Below are positions 36,435 through 45,149 of a stretch of DNA of 64,000 nucleotides, piece after piece. The translations under genes were made by a program, and so were the position numbers. Position 1 is the stretch's first letter. The number at the start of each line of letters is the position of its first letter. The DNA is taken from NCBI RefSeq assembly GCF_000331105.1, contig NC_020054.1, positions 6,523,815 through 6,587,814 of the forward strand, read 5' to 3'. The notes beneath the pieces are model-generated. The model had not been told where the DNA came from. It was given only the letters and a program-made list of their open reading frames with translations, and did not search any database. This DNA comes from Fibrella aestuarina BUZ 2. GTDB lineage: Bacteria; Bacteroidota; Bacteroidia; Cytophagales; Spirosomataceae.

Positions 36435-36453
36435 AGCGATGCGTGGCTATTGA

Positions 36454-36648
36454 TTAGGCCTGGGTTTGCTTCTGGGTTAACTCCGTATACAACCGGGCAA
36501 TCAGTTTGCGACTTTCACGAATCCGCATAGGGTTCTCGATGGGAGATACCGCGTGGGCAAACGTGAGCTTTTGCAATTGCGATTTTTCGGCACTGATCTG
36601 CTCCTGGAGCTGCTCGACCGACAGGGCTTTGATTTCTGCTTTTTTCAT
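36454..36648 (-). CDS. rpmC: Ribosomal protein uL29
   Basis: 64 aa. MKKAEIKALSVEQLQEQISA and the helical hairpin ENPMRIRESRKLIARLYTEL match uL29. It sits at the tunnel exit beside uL23 as part of the docking platform for nascent-chain factors. It is placed between rplP and rpsQ. Confidence 0.97.
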   Translation of the reverse strand: MKKAEIKALSVEQLQEQISAEKSQLQKLTFAHAVSPIENPMRIRESRKLIARLYTELTQKQTQA

Positions 36649-36667
36649 GGCTTATCGTGCGTCCTGC

Positions 36668-37096
36668 TTATGCCTCTTCTTCTTGATAATCCCGGCGAAC
36701 GATGAATTTCGTACGAACGGGTAGTTTCTGGGCGGCTAACCGCAGCGCCTCCTGAGCGGTTTCGAGGGGAACACCAGTGGCTTCGAACATAATCGTGCCA
36801 GGCTTCACAACGGCTACCCAATACTCGGGGGCACCTTTACCTTTACCCATCCGCACCTCAGCGGGCTTCTTGGTAATCGGCTTATCGGGGAAAATACGAA
36901 TCCATACCTGGCCTTCACGTTTCATCGCGCGGGTAACCGAGATACGGGCGGCCTCGATCTGACGGGCGGTGATACGGCCCGGTTCGAGGGATTTGATACC
37001 GAAAGTACCGTAGGCGATCTGGTGGCCGCGTGTAGCGAGCCCCTTGATGCGGCCTTTCTGCATCTTCCGGAATTTGGTTCTTCTTGGCTGTAACAT
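36668..37096 (-). CDS. rplP: Ribosomal protein uL16
   Basis: 142 aa. [19 protein letters not shown], the arginine substrate region of the 2-oxoglutarate oxygenases ([20 protein letters not shown]), and [19 protein letters not shown] are all present. It organises the A-site tRNA. The 77-nt spacer to rpsC carries one GGTACGTT octamer. Confidence 0.98.
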   Translation of the reverse strand: MLQPRRTKFRKMQKGRIKGLATRGHQIAYGTFGIKSLEPGRITARQIEAARISVTRAMKREGQVWIRIFPDKPITKKPAEVRMGKGKGAPEYWVAVVKPGTIMFEATGVPLETAQEALRLAAQKLPVRTKFIVRRDYQEEEA

Positions 37097-37173
37097 TGCT
37101 GTTATAGTGAGTTAAGAAATCGTAGGTTGGTTCAGGTACGTTGGCCTAAGGCCGCCCTACGATTCGCTGATGT

Positions 37174-38043
37174 CTATCGACGACCACCGCCGCCACGGTT
37201 ATTGCCACCGCCACGGTTGTTGGTATTGCCACCGCCGCGGTTATTGTTGTTGTTGCCACCGCGATCATTGCTGTTGCGGTCACGGCCACGGCCACCCCGA
37301 TCGCCACCGCGCTCATCGCCACGGTCGCGACCCCGACGGTCGCCACGATCTGAGCTTCCACCCGCCCGGTCACCAGCCGAAGCTTGCGACATCAGAGCAG
37401 CCGGCGACAGGTCGCGCTTGCCATACAACTCACCTTTGAAGACCCATACTTTGATGCCGATCTTACCGTATACGGTTTGCGCTTCAGACAGGGCGTAATC
37501 GATGTCGGCGCGAAGGGTGTGCAGGGGCACACGGCCTTCTTTGTATTGCTCTGAGCGGGCAATTTCAGCACCACCCAGCCGGCCCGATACTTTCACTTTG
37601 ATGCCTTGGGCACCAACGCGCAGCGCCGAGTTGATCGCCTGCTTCATGGCACGACGGAACGAGATCCGCGCTTCCAGCTGCTGAGCGATGGCTTCACCAA
37701 CCAGCTTCGCGTCGATTTCAGGACGTTTGATCTCGAAGATGTTGATCTGGACGTCTTTGCCCGTGATCTTTTTCAGTTCTTCTTTGATCTTATCGACTTC
37801 ACCGCCCCCTTTACCGATCACGATACCCGGGCGGGCCGTATGAATCGTCAGGGTGATACGCTTCAGGGTACGCTCAATCACAACGCGGGCGATAGCTCCT
37901 TTCGGAATACGCGCCGAGATGTATTTGCGGATTTTCTGGTCTTCAACAAGTTTGTCCGAGAACTCCTTGCCGCCATACCAGCTCGAATCCCATCCTTTAA
38001 CGATGCCGAGCCGGAGACCTACTGGATTAATTTTCTGTCCCAT
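37174..38043 (-). CDS. rpsC: Ribosomal protein uS3 with long Arg/Gly/Asn-rich C-terminal tail
   Basis: 289 aa. Residues 1-222 are an ordinary uS3 with its KH domain ([18 protein letters not shown]) and mRNA-entry helicase surface. The remaining 67 residues form a low-complexity tail: first [19 protein letters not shown] repeats, then [15 protein letters not shown] repeats to the end. It has the character of an RGG-type RNA-binding, disordered region. The frame is unbroken and codon use matches the neighbours, so it is not a sequencing artefact as far as visible. Confidence 0.96.
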   Translation of the reverse strand: MGQKINPVGLRLGIVKGWDSSWYGGKEFSDKLVEDQKIRKYISARIPKGAIARVVIERTLKRITLTIHTARPGIVIGKGGGEVDKIKEELKKITGKDVQINIFEIKRPEIDAKLVGEAIAQQLEARISFRRAMKQAINSALRVGAQGIKVKVSGRLGGAEIARSEQYKEGRVPLHTLRADIDYALSEAQTVYGKIGIKVWVFKGELYGKRDLSPAALMSQASAGDRAGGSSDRGDRRGRDRGDERGGDRGGRGRDRNSNDRGGNNNNNRGGGNTNNRGGGNNRGGGGRR

Positions 38044-38048
38044 TCGAT

Positions 38049-38441
38049 TTATGCGTTTTCAGATGACTCGGTTGCGGTTTCAACTGCTTCCAGGCCCTGC
38101 ACCTTGCTATCGATGACGATAGTGATGTGGTTCGACCGCTTCCGAATCCGGTGGCCGCGACCTTGCGGAGCAGGGCGCAGACGCTTCAGCATCGTGCCAC
38201 CATCAACGAAAATCGTTTTGATGTACAGGTCGGCGTCTTCGATGCGCTCGTTTTCGTATTTCTGTTGCCAGTTGGCCACTGCTGAAAGAAGGACTTTTTG
38301 CAGTACGGCAGCACCGGCTTGCGGTTGGAACCGCAGAACACCCAACGCCCGGCTTACGCGCTGACCCCGAATCAAATCGGCGATCAACCGCATTTTGCGC
38401 GGTGATGAGGGTACATTTTTAAGCTTAGCTATTGCTTCCAT
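38049..38441 (-). CDS. rplV: Ribosomal protein uL22
   Basis: 130 aa from the ATG at 38441 ([26 protein letters not shown]). A start 15 codons upstream would translate part of the inverted-repeat spacer and is rejected. The tunnel-lining hairpin ([22 protein letters not shown]) is intact. The C-terminus is a short acidic tail. It is followed by rpsC after 5 nt. Confidence 0.97.
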   Translation of the reverse strand: MEAIAKLKNVPSSPRKMRLIADLIRGQRVSRALGVLRFQPQAGAAVLQKVLLSAVANWQQKYENERIEDADLYIKTIFVDGGTMLKRLRPAPQGRGHRIRKRSNHITIVIDSKVQGLEAVETATESSENA

Positions 38442-38450
38442 GTTTCTTTG

Positions 38451-38517
38451 GCGTGGAGCGTGGGGCTTGGGGCGAGGGGTCTTCATAACCCGTAGCCTTA
38501 GGCCCTAAGCCCCGTGC
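38451..38517. repeat. G-rich heptad inverted repeat between rpsS and rplV
   Basis: The left arm has GCGTGGA, GCGTGGG, GCTTGGG, GCGAGGG in perfect 7-nt register. The right arm has the complementary CCTAAGCCCCGTGC pattern and is about one unit longer. The loop is around CTTCAT. It fills the spacer in the middle of the S10 operon. Confidence 0.7.
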
Positions 38518-38520
38518 TTT

Positions 38521-38799
38521 TTACCGTTTGCCTTTGTCTTTCTTAGCCGTGTGACCACGGAAGTTGCGAGTTGGTGAGAACTCACCCAGTTTGTGACCAA
38601 CCATGTTCTCGGTCACGTAGACCGGAACAAACTTATTGCCATTGTGCACAGCAAAGGTGTGGCCCACGAAATCCGGAGAGATCATTGACCGGCGTGACCA
38701 GGTCTTGATCACCGATTTTTTGCCCGATTCGTTCAGCACCTCCACTTTCTTGTCGAGGCGGAAGTCAATGTATGGGCCTTTCTTTAAGGAACGTGCCAT
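38521..38799 (-). CDS. rpsS: Ribosomal protein uS19
   Basis: 92 aa. [35 protein letters not shown] and [13 protein letters not shown] are typical. It pairs with uS13 in the small-subunit head. Its stop is 4 nt from the inverted repeat that precedes rplV. Confidence 0.98.
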   Translation of the reverse strand: MARSLKKGPYIDFRLDKKVEVLNESGKKSVIKTWSRRSMISPDFVGHTFAVHNGNKFVPVYVTENMVGHKLGEFSPTRNFRGHTAKKDKGKR

Positions 38800-38806
38800 T
38801 TACTGC

Positions 38807-39634
38807 TTACTTTTTACGACGGCTGATGATCAATTTGTTAGACGGGTTCTTCCTGCTGCGAGTCTTCTGACCTTTGGCAAACTGACCGTTGCGTGAGCGC
38901 GGGTGACCACCTGAGGCCCGACCTTCGCCACCACCCATCGGGTGATCGACCGGGTTCATGGCTACAGGACGTGTGCGCGGCCGACGACCCAGCCAACGTA
39001 CCCGACCGGCTTTGCCCATCGTCACGTTCATGTGGTCGGAGTTTGATACCGTACCTACCGTTGCCAGGCAGGTATTCAGTACCCGGCGCGTTTCGCTTGA
39101 CGGCAGACGCAGAACAGCGTAACGCTCTTCACGAGCTACCAGCTGCGCATACGTACCGGCCGAACGAGCCATTGAGGCACCACGGCCCGGCTGCAATTCG
39201 ATCGCGTGAACGATCGTACCGATTGGCATCTTGCCCAGCGGCAGCGTGTTGCCAACGTCGGGGGTTACACCGTCCAGGCCCGACCGTACGATCTGACCAA
39301 CGGTGATGCCTTGCGGCGCGATGATGTACCGCTTTTCGCCGTCTTCATACTGCACCAGTGAGATACGGGCCGAACGGTTCGGATCATACTCAACCGAGAG
39401 TACGGTAGCAGGCATATCGAATTTATCGCGTTTGAAGTCGATAATCCGGTACATGCGTTTGTGACCACCGCCGATGTAGCGCATGGTCCGGCGGCCTGAA
39501 TCATTCCGGCCACCTGATTTTTTGAGAGGTTCCAGCAGGCTCTTTTCAGGCTTATCGGTCGTCAGCTCCTTGAAATCGGGAGCAACCCGGAAGCGCATGC
39601 TTGGCGTTACTGGTCTTAATTTTCTTACACCCAT
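38807..39634 (-). CDS. rplB: Ribosomal protein uL2
   Basis: 275 aa. Conserved [20 protein letters not shown] and the peptidyl-transferase-supporting [13 protein letters not shown] with its essential His are present. The C-terminus ends [19 protein letters not shown]. It follows rplW by 34 nt. Confidence 0.98.
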   Translation of the reverse strand: MGVRKLRPVTPSMRFRVAPDFKELTTDKPEKSLLEPLKKSGGRNDSGRRTMRYIGGGHKRMYRIIDFKRDKFDMPATVLSVEYDPNRSARISLVQYEDGEKRYIIAPQGITVGQIVRSGLDGVTPDVGNTLPLGKMPIGTIVHAIELQPGRGASMARSAGTYAQLVAREERYAVLRLPSSETRRVLNTCLATVGTVSNSDHMNVTMGKAGRVRWLGRRPRTRPVAMNPVDHPMGGGEGRASGGHPRSRNGQFAKGQKTRSRKNPSNKLIISRRKK

Positions 39635-39668
39635 GATAGTGTTCGGTTTGTCAGCCTATGGGATGAGG

Positions 39669-39956
39669 CTATAGGTCTCCGTAAATGTCGATCACTTCGC
39701 CTTCAGCGACGGTCACGATGGCTTTCTTAACGAGCGGGGCACGGCCCGAAACAACGCGCCCGTTAATGTTTTTTGACCGCTTCTTGCCGAGGGTCCGCAT
39801 GGTGTTAACGCTTGTCACGTTTACGCCATACAGTTGCTCAACGGCCTGAGCAATCTGAATTTTATTGGCTTTCGGATCAACCGCGAAGGCGTATTTGCCC
39901 AGCTTGTTCTGAGCGGACATCTTCTCGGTGACGATCGGTCTTTTCAATACGTCCAT
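39669..39956 (-). CDS. rplW: Ribosomal protein uL23
   Basis: 95 aa. VLKRPIVTEKMSAQNKLGKYAFAVDP and IAQAVEQLYGVNVTSVNTM match uL23. It is the docking site for trigger factor and SRP at the tunnel exit. Spacing is 3 nt to rplD. Confidence 0.98.
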   Translation of the reverse strand: MDVLKRPIVTEKMSAQNKLGKYAFAVDPKANKIQIAQAVEQLYGVNVTSVNTMRTLGKKRSKNINGRVVSGRAPLVKKAIVTVAEGEVIDIYGDL

Positions 39957-39959
39957 GAT

Positions 39960-40589
39960 TTAGTTCGCTAAGAGGGTTTGCAGTTTATCCAGCGCCTCGG
40001 TGCTGATCAGCAGTTGGTCGGCGTTCATCAGATCGTAGGTGTTCACCTGCGAAGCCGTCATGACACGGGCTTTCTGAACGTTACGGCTCGACTTTACTAC
40101 GTTGGTATCAACGTCGGGCAGAATGAGCAGCGTCTTCTTGTCGGCCAGCGACAGAGCGCTCAGGAAGGCTACGTAATCTTTGGTACGGGGCGCGTCGAAG
40201 GTGAAGCTTTCCAGTACCGATACGTTGTTGGCCTGTGCTTTTGCAGCCAGTGCCGAGCGGCGGGCAAGCGCCTTTACTTTCTTGTTCAGTTTGAACGAGT
40301 AATCACGGGGGCGAGGACCAAATACGGTACCACCACCGATGAAGACAGGCGACTTGGCGCTACCGGCGCGGGCGCCGCCCGTACCTTTCTGCTTCTTGAG
40401 TTTCCGGGTCGAGTGGGCACTCTCGGCACGCTCTTTCGTTTTGTGCGTACCCTGCCGCTTATTGGCCAGGTGCTGCTTAACGTCCAGGTAAATCGCGTGC
40501 GTGTTCGGCTCGATTCCGAAAATGGCATCCGACAACTCGACTTTCTTGCCGGTGTCTTCGCCTTTGCTGTTATATACGATGACTTCCAT
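39960..40589 (-). CDS. rplD: Ribosomal protein uL4
   Basis: 209 aa. Conserved RQGTHKTKERAESAHSTRKL...KGTGGARAGSAKSP and FGPRPRDYSFKLNKKVKALA cover the tunnel-constriction loop. In E. coli uL4 regulates the S10 operon by attenuation; that mechanism is not established here. It is 6 nt downstream of rplC. Confidence 0.98.
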   Translation of the reverse strand: MEVIVYNSKGEDTGKKVELSDAIFGIEPNTHAIYLDVKQHLANKRQGTHKTKERAESAHSTRKLKKQKGTGGARAGSAKSPVFIGGGTVFGPRPRDYSFKLNKKVKALARRSALAAKAQANNVSVLESFTFDAPRTKDYVAFLSALSLADKKTLLILPDVDTNVVKSSRNVQKARVMTASQVNTYDLMNADQLLISTEALDKLQTLLAN

Positions 40590-40595
40590 GACGGC

Positions 40596-41216
40596 CTATT
40601 TCTCGATAATGACGAATGAGTTTTTAGCACCCGGTACTGAACCACTCACAACGAGCAGGTTCTGATCGGGCATCACACGCAGCACGCGCAGGTTTTGCAC
40701 CGTTACGCGGTGACCGCCCATCCGGCCAGCCATGCGCAACCCTTTAAACACACGCGAGGGGAACGAGCAGGCCCCGATTGAACCCGGGTGCCGCTGCCGG
40801 TTGTGCTGACCGTGTGTCTGGCCACCAACCCCGCCAAAACCATGGCGCTTTACTACACCTTGGAAACCCCGTCCCTTAGCCGTACCGACTACGTCGACGA
40901 AATCCCCCTCACCGAATACGTCGCCCACTTGCAACGTAGTGCCCAGATCAAATGACTGCTCGAATTCTTTGAATTCAACCAGCTTGCGCTTGGGCGTCGT
41001 GTTGGCCGCTTTGAAGTGGCCCAACATCGGCTTGTTGGTGTTCTTTTCTTTCTTTTCGCCGAAACCCAATTGGATAGCTTCGTAGCCATCCTTGTCCTTG
41101 GTGCGGACTTGGGTAACGACACAGGGACCAGTTTCAATTACCGTACATGCCAGAGCCTGCCCGTCCGCATTGTACACACTGGTCATCCCGATCTTTTTAC
41201 CAATTAAACCAGACAT
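40596..41216 (-). CDS. rplC: Ribosomal protein uL3, first gene of the cluster
   Basis: 206 aa. [27 protein letters not shown] and the tip [32 protein letters not shown] are diagnostic. It is an assembly initiator of the large subunit. In most bacteria rpsJ precedes it. Here the 513 nt upstream are non-coding and contain two minus-strand promoters and a terminator, so rplC is the operon head. Confidence 0.98.
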   Translation of the reverse strand: MSGLIGKKIGMTSVYNADGQALACTVIETGPCVVTQVRTKDKDGYEAIQLGFGEKKEKNTNKPMLGHFKAANTTPKRKLVEFKEFEQSFDLGTTLQVGDVFGEGDFVDVVGTAKGRGFQGVVKRHGFGGVGGQTHGQHNRQRHPGSIGACSFPSRVFKGLRMAGRMGGHRVTVQNLRVLRVMPDQNLLVVSGSVPGAKNSFVIIEK

Positions 41217-41289
41217 TATCTGTTAGTTAAAAGCAGGTGAACGATTGATTAAACTCGTACGGAGCGCCGTACCGCCCAAAACGGGAGCG

Positions 41290-41320
41290 CAAAAGTAGAA
41301 AAAAGGAGTCGCTTATCCAA
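41290..41320 (-). promoter_or_regulatory. Consensus promoter for the ribosomal supercluster (TTG-N20-TACTTTTG)
   Basis: On the minus strand TTG (41320-41318) is followed by exactly 20 nt and TACTTTTG (41297-41290), the full Bacteroidetes sigma pattern TTG-N17-23-TAnnTTTG. A transcript would start near 41283, giving a leader of about 65 nt before rplC. This is the best-supported promoter in the window. Confidence 0.8.
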
Positions 41321-41338
41321 CGGTCTGTTTTTCAGGCA

Positions 41339-41374
41339 CAAAAAAAGAGGTCAGCTATGAACGTACCTGACCTC
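41339..41374 (-). terminator. Intrinsic terminator just upstream of the rplC promoter
   Basis: On the minus strand GAGGTCAG pairs with CTGACCTC (8 bp, 12-nt loop containing GTACGTT) and is followed by seven T. It lies between the two minus-strand promoter boxes, so it ends transcripts from the distal one and insulates or attenuates the ribosomal operon. Confidence 0.85.
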
Positions 41375-41481
41375 CTAGGGCCTATGGCAACAATGTGCGC
41401 ACCGCCCTGAAAAAATCAGATGTGGTTTCCGTTCAGGACCTTCACCCGCTTCTATGTCGTTTCCTTTTGCTATCGCATTTG
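41339..41481 (-). ncRNA. Candidate small RNA or attenuated leader upstream of rplC
   Basis: A distal -7 box (41488-41495) and the terminator bracket about 143 nt with no credible ORF. The RNA contains an internal CCTGAA/TTCAGG stem with a 20-nt loop, in addition to the terminal hairpin. It could be an independent small RNA, or the aborted part of a longer rplC leader regulated by read-through. No RNA family was recognised. Confidence 0.4.
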
Positions 41482-41487
41482 GGACTG

Positions 41488-41495
41488 CAAAAGTA
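41488..41495 (-). promoter_or_regulatory. Distal -7 box TACTTTTG upstream of rplC
   Basis: The minus strand reads ACTACTTTTGCAG, matching the proximal box over nine bases. The upstream sequence is AT-rich, but no TTG occurs at the preferred spacing. Confidence 0.5.
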
Positions 41496-41729
41496 GTTAT
41501 TTATTATCGAAAAACATTGAGAATGAGAAAAATTTTCCAGAATCTGTTGGATGCTACTTCCCACGTACCCAGCGGCTTTGGCTCAGACCAATACTCATCG
41601 TGACTAAGGTTCGTCGGGCGGGTAGCCAGCTTTATTGGCTGTAAGCCTAGGTTCACGCTCATTTGGCGGTATCAGGCCTGCCGAAAGCGTAGGTTTGACG
41701 AGTCGATCAATCGTTAACAGGCCAATCAC
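41496..41729. other. Non-coding spacer between the rplC leader and the 4-TM gene
   Basis: No ORF, repeat or RNA gene could be supported here apart from the promoter-proximal AT-rich part. It should hold the promoter of the plus-strand gene at 41730, but no TAnnTTTG box was found. Confidence 0.5.
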
Positions 41730-42206
41730 ATGAGTCAACTTCCTACGTTCTTCCTACTACTTTTCATCGTGAACCTCGGCATCGCCTTTGGAGCCGGGCT
41801 CTACGAAACCCGCATCGTTTTGCCCCTGTGGTTTCAGCCTCAATCAGGCGTGGGCTACCGGGTGGATACAGCAGCCATGCAACGAATGGACGTAGGCCGA
41901 CGCTTTTGGGGCTTTGTTACTACCATGCCTTTATCGGTACTTACGCTGGTCAATCTGTATTACGCGTATCAGTCTCATCCGCCACAACAAACCTGGTGGT
42001 TGATGGCGTCCCTGCTGATGCTCATCGAGCGCATCGGCACCTTTGCCTTTTTTATCCCGACGGCGATCCGACTGGAAAAAGCTAACTCGATGGATGCATC
42101 GACCGCATCGCGGTTGAGTCGGCTCTGGATGCGGGCTAACTACGGGCGCAGTGGACTCAACTTGTTAGGTTGGCTGTTTGCGCTAAAAGCTTTTAGTCTT
42201 TGCTAG
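41730..42206 (+). CDS. Small four-helix membrane protein (possibly DUF1772/anthrone-oxygenase-like)
   Basis: 158 aa. Four hydrophobic segments are visible: residues about 6-24, 58-78, 88-110 and 138-156. The first helix followed by YETRIVLPLWF and the later RIGTFAFFIPTAIRLEKA resemble the DUF1772 family of small membrane proteins, but this is recognition by pattern only. No catalytic function should be assumed. It is monocistronic between the ribosomal cluster and the amylase gene. Confidence 0.65.
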   Translation: MSQLPTFFLLLFIVNLGIAFGAGLYETRIVLPLWFQPQSGVGYRVDTAAMQRMDVGRRFWGFVTTMPLSVLTLVNLYYAYQSHPPQQTWWLMASLLMLIERIGTFAFFIPTAIRLEKANSMDASTASRLSRLWMRANYGRSGLNLLGWLFALKAFSLC

Positions 42207-42507
42207 CGCAAGCCGCACCACGTACACATGACTATCGGCTCATGCATACCACTTTTTGATTGTGGTCAGCCAGGCACGGTAGCTACCAGGTACCACCTTT
42301 CGAGCAAATCTGTTAGCTGCCGTACCCAACTAACTCGTAATCAGCTTTTCACGAGAGTGCCTATTGACACATGAATGACCACTTTAGTGTTCATATATAA
42401 AGTGGGACGCGGTCGTTTCAGCCAAATGGTAGTATTGGACGATTTTGTTGCACTGGTTTTACCGGCAGCAAATCGCTTATACCCTTAACCATTTAACAAA
42501 CGAACGC
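42207..42507. other. Spacer upstream of the amylase gene, with an 8-bp inverted repeat
   Basis: CCACTTTA (42379-42386) and TAAAGTGG (42398-42405) form an inverted repeat with 11 nt between arms, about 105 nt before the amylase start. It could be an operator for a sugar-responsive regulator or a chance hairpin. No -7 consensus was found and nothing else stands out. Confidence 0.35.
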
Positions 42508-43992
42508 ATGAGAGTCGCACTTTCAGGAGTAACCCTATTAGGAACAATAGGCCTGTTTCTAACGTCTTGCGAACCACAGGTCGCGCCCGAGTTTCAACCC
42601 AAGGTAAGTAACGCACGCGCTGCTGCGCCAGTCGTCAATGGCGTGATGATGCAGGGCTTCTATTGGAACGTACCCAAAACGACCACGGCCGGTACGTGGT
42701 GGCAAAACCTGGCAGCCAAAGCCACCGAGCTTCAAACAGCCGGTATCACGGCCCTCTGGATTCCGCCTGCTTACAAGGGCGGGAGCGTCGACGATGTTGG
42801 CTATGGCGTGTATGATCGCTACGACCTGGGCGAATTCAACCAGAAAGGTACGGTAGCTACCCGCTATGGAACATTGGCTCAGCTTCAATCGGCCATTACG
42901 GTGCTGCACAGCAAGAACATTCAGGTCTATGAAGACATGGTGATGAACCACCTGACCTGGGCTGATTATACGGAAAACCGCAACAATGAGAATATCTATA
43001 CGGGCTTCTCTTATCCAGGCCGCAACAATACATACAGCGCTTATAAGTGGAATGCTACGCTCTTCAGCGGGTACCAGCGCGGCGACGGCTCCTGGAATCA
43101 GTGGCAGCCCTGGGATTTTGCCTCGTATAACAACGGCGATGCCTACGACAATTTGCTGGGCTGCGAAATCAAGTACAACAACGGGGTCGGCAGTAATTCG
43201 GCAGCTAACGAGACCATTACCTGGGGCAACTGGATCACCACCAAGCTGGGCCTCGACGGATACCGGCTCGATGCCACAAAACACATCTACACGCCTTTCC
43301 TGAACAACTGGCTCGATCAGGTGAAAACCACATCCCGCTTCGCCGTCTCGGAAGCCTGGTTCAATAATGTGCAGTGGCTACAGGATTACGCCGCCGCTAC
43401 GGGTGGGCGCACCAGCCTGTTCGACGTACCGCTCCACTACACGTTTGTGAACATGAGCAACGGCAATGGGGCCTGGGATATGCGGGGGCTGGCCTTCGCG
43501 GGGTTCACCGAAGCCAATGGCTCGCTATCGGTCTCGTTTGTTGACAACCACGATACCGATGCGCCTTCCGGTGGGCTGCGCTCGCCGGTGGTTAACCTGA
43601 AAATGCTGGCCTACGCCTACATCTTGACCCGCGACAAAGGGTATCCCTGCGTGTTCTACCGCGATTATTACGAGTATGGGCTGGGCGCACAGATCAAAAA
43701 GCTGATCGACATTCGGAAGGCCAATGGCTACGGATCGGGTTACGAGTACACCAGCGTAAACGACGCCGACGTCTATGTGTACTCGCGGGCGGGCGATACG
43801 ACCCACAAGGGCATGCTCGTCATGCTGAACGACGGCAGCGGCGCCAGCACAAAAGGCGTAACAACCCCCTTCAAAAACGCAACACTGACCGACAAAACCG
43901 GCAACCGTACCGGCACGGTAACCACCAACGCCAGCGGTTTTGGTAGCTTCCCCGTCAATGGCCGTAGTTATTCGGTCTGGGTACCGAATTGA
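42508..43992 (+). CDS. GH13 alpha-amylase, lipoprotein
   Basis: 494 aa from the ATG at 42508. The lipobox FLTSC (Cys21) predicts anchoring to the outer side of a membrane. The (beta/alpha)8 barrel starts at VMMQGFYWNVPK. Conserved GH13 regions are seen: VYEDMVMNHLTWAD (region I), GYRLDATKH with the nucleophile Asp (II), VSEAWF with the acid Glu (III) and FVDNHDTDAP (IV). The layout resembles liquefying amylases of subfamily 5. It should cleave internal alpha-1,4 bonds of starch or glycogen. No SusC/D-like genes are adjacent. It ends near the convergent YheT gene with an inverted repeat between. Confidence 0.95.
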   Translation: MRVALSGVTLLGTIGLFLTSCEPQVAPEFQPKVSNARAAAPVVNGVMMQGFYWNVPKTTTAGTWWQNLAAKATELQTAGITALWIPPAYKGGSVDDVGYGVYDRYDLGEFNQKGTVATRYGTLAQLQSAITVLHSKNIQVYEDMVMNHLTWADYTENRNNENIYTGFSYPGRNNTYSAYKWNATLFSGYQRGDGSWNQWQPWDFASYNNGDAYDNLLGCEIKYNNGVGSNSAANETITWGNWITTKLGLDGYRLDATKHIYTPFLNNWLDQVKTTSRFAVSEAWFNNVQWLQDYAAATGGRTSLFDVPLHYTFVNMSNGNGAWDMRGLAFAGFTEANGSLSVSFVDNHDTDAPSGGLRSPVVNLKMLAYAYILTRDKGYPCVFYRDYYEYGLGAQIKKLIDIRKANGYGSGYEYTSVNDADVYVYSRAGDTTHKGMLVMLNDGSGASTKGVTTPFKNATLTDKTGNRTGTVTTNASGFGSFPVNGRSYSVWVPN

Positions 43993-44009
43993 GGAGTTTG
44001 AAGTCTAAA

Positions 44010-44071
44010 GTTTGAGGTTTAAGGTAGCTGACACAGGAGTAGATCGTGTCAGCCAACCTTAAACCTCAAAC
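44010..44071. repeat. Inverted repeat between convergent amylase and YheT genes
   Basis: Arms 44010-44034 and 44046-44071 pair over about 25 nt. Units GTTTGAA, GTCTAAA, GTTTGAG, GTTTAAG run in 7-nt register from about 43996. The apical GCTGACAC/GTGTCAGC with loop AGGAGTAGATC matches the module of other elements. The right arm contains the stop codon of the YheT-like gene. Confidence 0.88.
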
Positions 44072-45031
44072 GCCATTAGCAAATGCCAGCGCCCGCCGTT
44101 CGGCGTAGGTGTGCAAGTCGCCGTTGAGCATGAAACCGACGTGGCCACCGAGGGGCGGCGTTTCAACATACAGGTTATCCATCCGCCGGGCCAATTCGTG
44201 CGGAAAACACTCCGGCGACAGCAGCGGGTCGTTTTGGGCGTTCAGAATCAGGGCCGGAATGGCGAGGGTGTCAACAAAGCGGATGGCCGATGCCTGCGTG
44301 TAAAAATCATCGGCGTCGCGATACCCATTGACGGGCGCCGAAAAGGCATCGTCGAAGTCTTTCCACCAACGTACCTGACCCTTCCGGGACAGATCGAGCC
44401 GGCCGGGAAACTGCTGGGCTTTGTAGCTGATCTTCGCCCAGAGCTTTTTCATAAACCGATTGCGGTAAAATCTATTCCGGGGCAAATCGAGCAACGGCGC
44501 ACTGGTGATCAGATTCACGGGGGCCGAAACGGCAACGACCTGTTTGACCGCCGCGGGCAATTGCGCGCCCATCACACTGGCATATTTCAGCGAAATATTG
44601 CCACCCATGCTGTAGCCCACCAGCACCACCTGTTCGTAGGCCTTCTGTGCCAGCGCGTGAGCAATTACGTCGCCGATGTCGCCAATTTCGCCGTGGTTAT
44701 ACAGCCTGAACGCCCGGTTCATTTCACCGCTACACGACCGGCAATTCCAGGCCAGCACATCAAATCCAGTATCGTGGAATAACTTGGCGGTGCCTTTTAT
44801 GTAATGCCGGTGGCTGTCGCCTTCAAGGCCGTGCGTAAGCACCACCAGTTTTAAATGCTGCGGTTTGCGGAGCCAGTCGAGGTCGATGAAATCGCCGTCG
44901 CTCAGGGTGAGGCGTTCCCGGTTGTAGACGATGCCCGGAATGCGGCGCGTCAGGCTGGGTACGATGGTTTGCATGTGCCCATTGTATTGAAAACGCGGCG
45001 GACCCGGATACGTAGAAAGCAAAGAAGGCAT
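44066..45031 (-). CDS. YheT-like alpha/beta hydrolase
   Basis: 321 aa. It starts with the typical PPRFQYNGHMQTIVPSLTRR, then has VVLTHGLEGDSHRHY, the nucleophile elbow VGYSMGGN, the Asp region LILNAQNDPLLSP and the His in LGGHVGFM. This is the ABHD1/3 or YheT group of esterases, with no agreed substrate. It is cytoplasmic by lack of a signal peptide. Its stop codon is embedded in the right arm of the inverted repeat. It is divergent from the 146-aa membrane protein gene. Confidence 0.9.
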   Translation of the reverse strand: MPSLLSTYPGPPRFQYNGHMQTIVPSLTRRIPGIVYNRERLTLSDGDFIDLDWLRKPQHLKLVVLTHGLEGDSHRHYIKGTAKLFHDTGFDVLAWNCRSCSGEMNRAFRLYNHGEIGDIGDVIAHALAQKAYEQVVLVGYSMGGNISLKYASVMGAQLPAAVKQVVAVSAPVNLITSAPLLDLPRNRFYRNRFMKKLWAKISYKAQQFPGRLDLSRKGQVRWWKDFDDAFSAPVNGYRDADDFYTQASAIRFVDTLAIPALILNAQNDPLLSPECFPHELARRMDNLYVETPPLGGHVGFMLNGDLHTYAERRALAFANGV

Positions 45032-45149
45032 TAGTCGTTATTGATTGTCAGCACAACGCGGCCGACACCGTAGCTGTTTATCTGTGCAAACGAGTCGGGG
45101 CTTTGTTAGTTATAAGGAAACCACCATCTACGATCGCTTCCACCTTATC

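Noticed and set aside
38442..38486. Fifteen-codon extension of rplV
   Set aside because: It would translate part of the inverted repeat (Pro/Arg-rich residues); the ATG at 38441 gives the canonical uL22 start.
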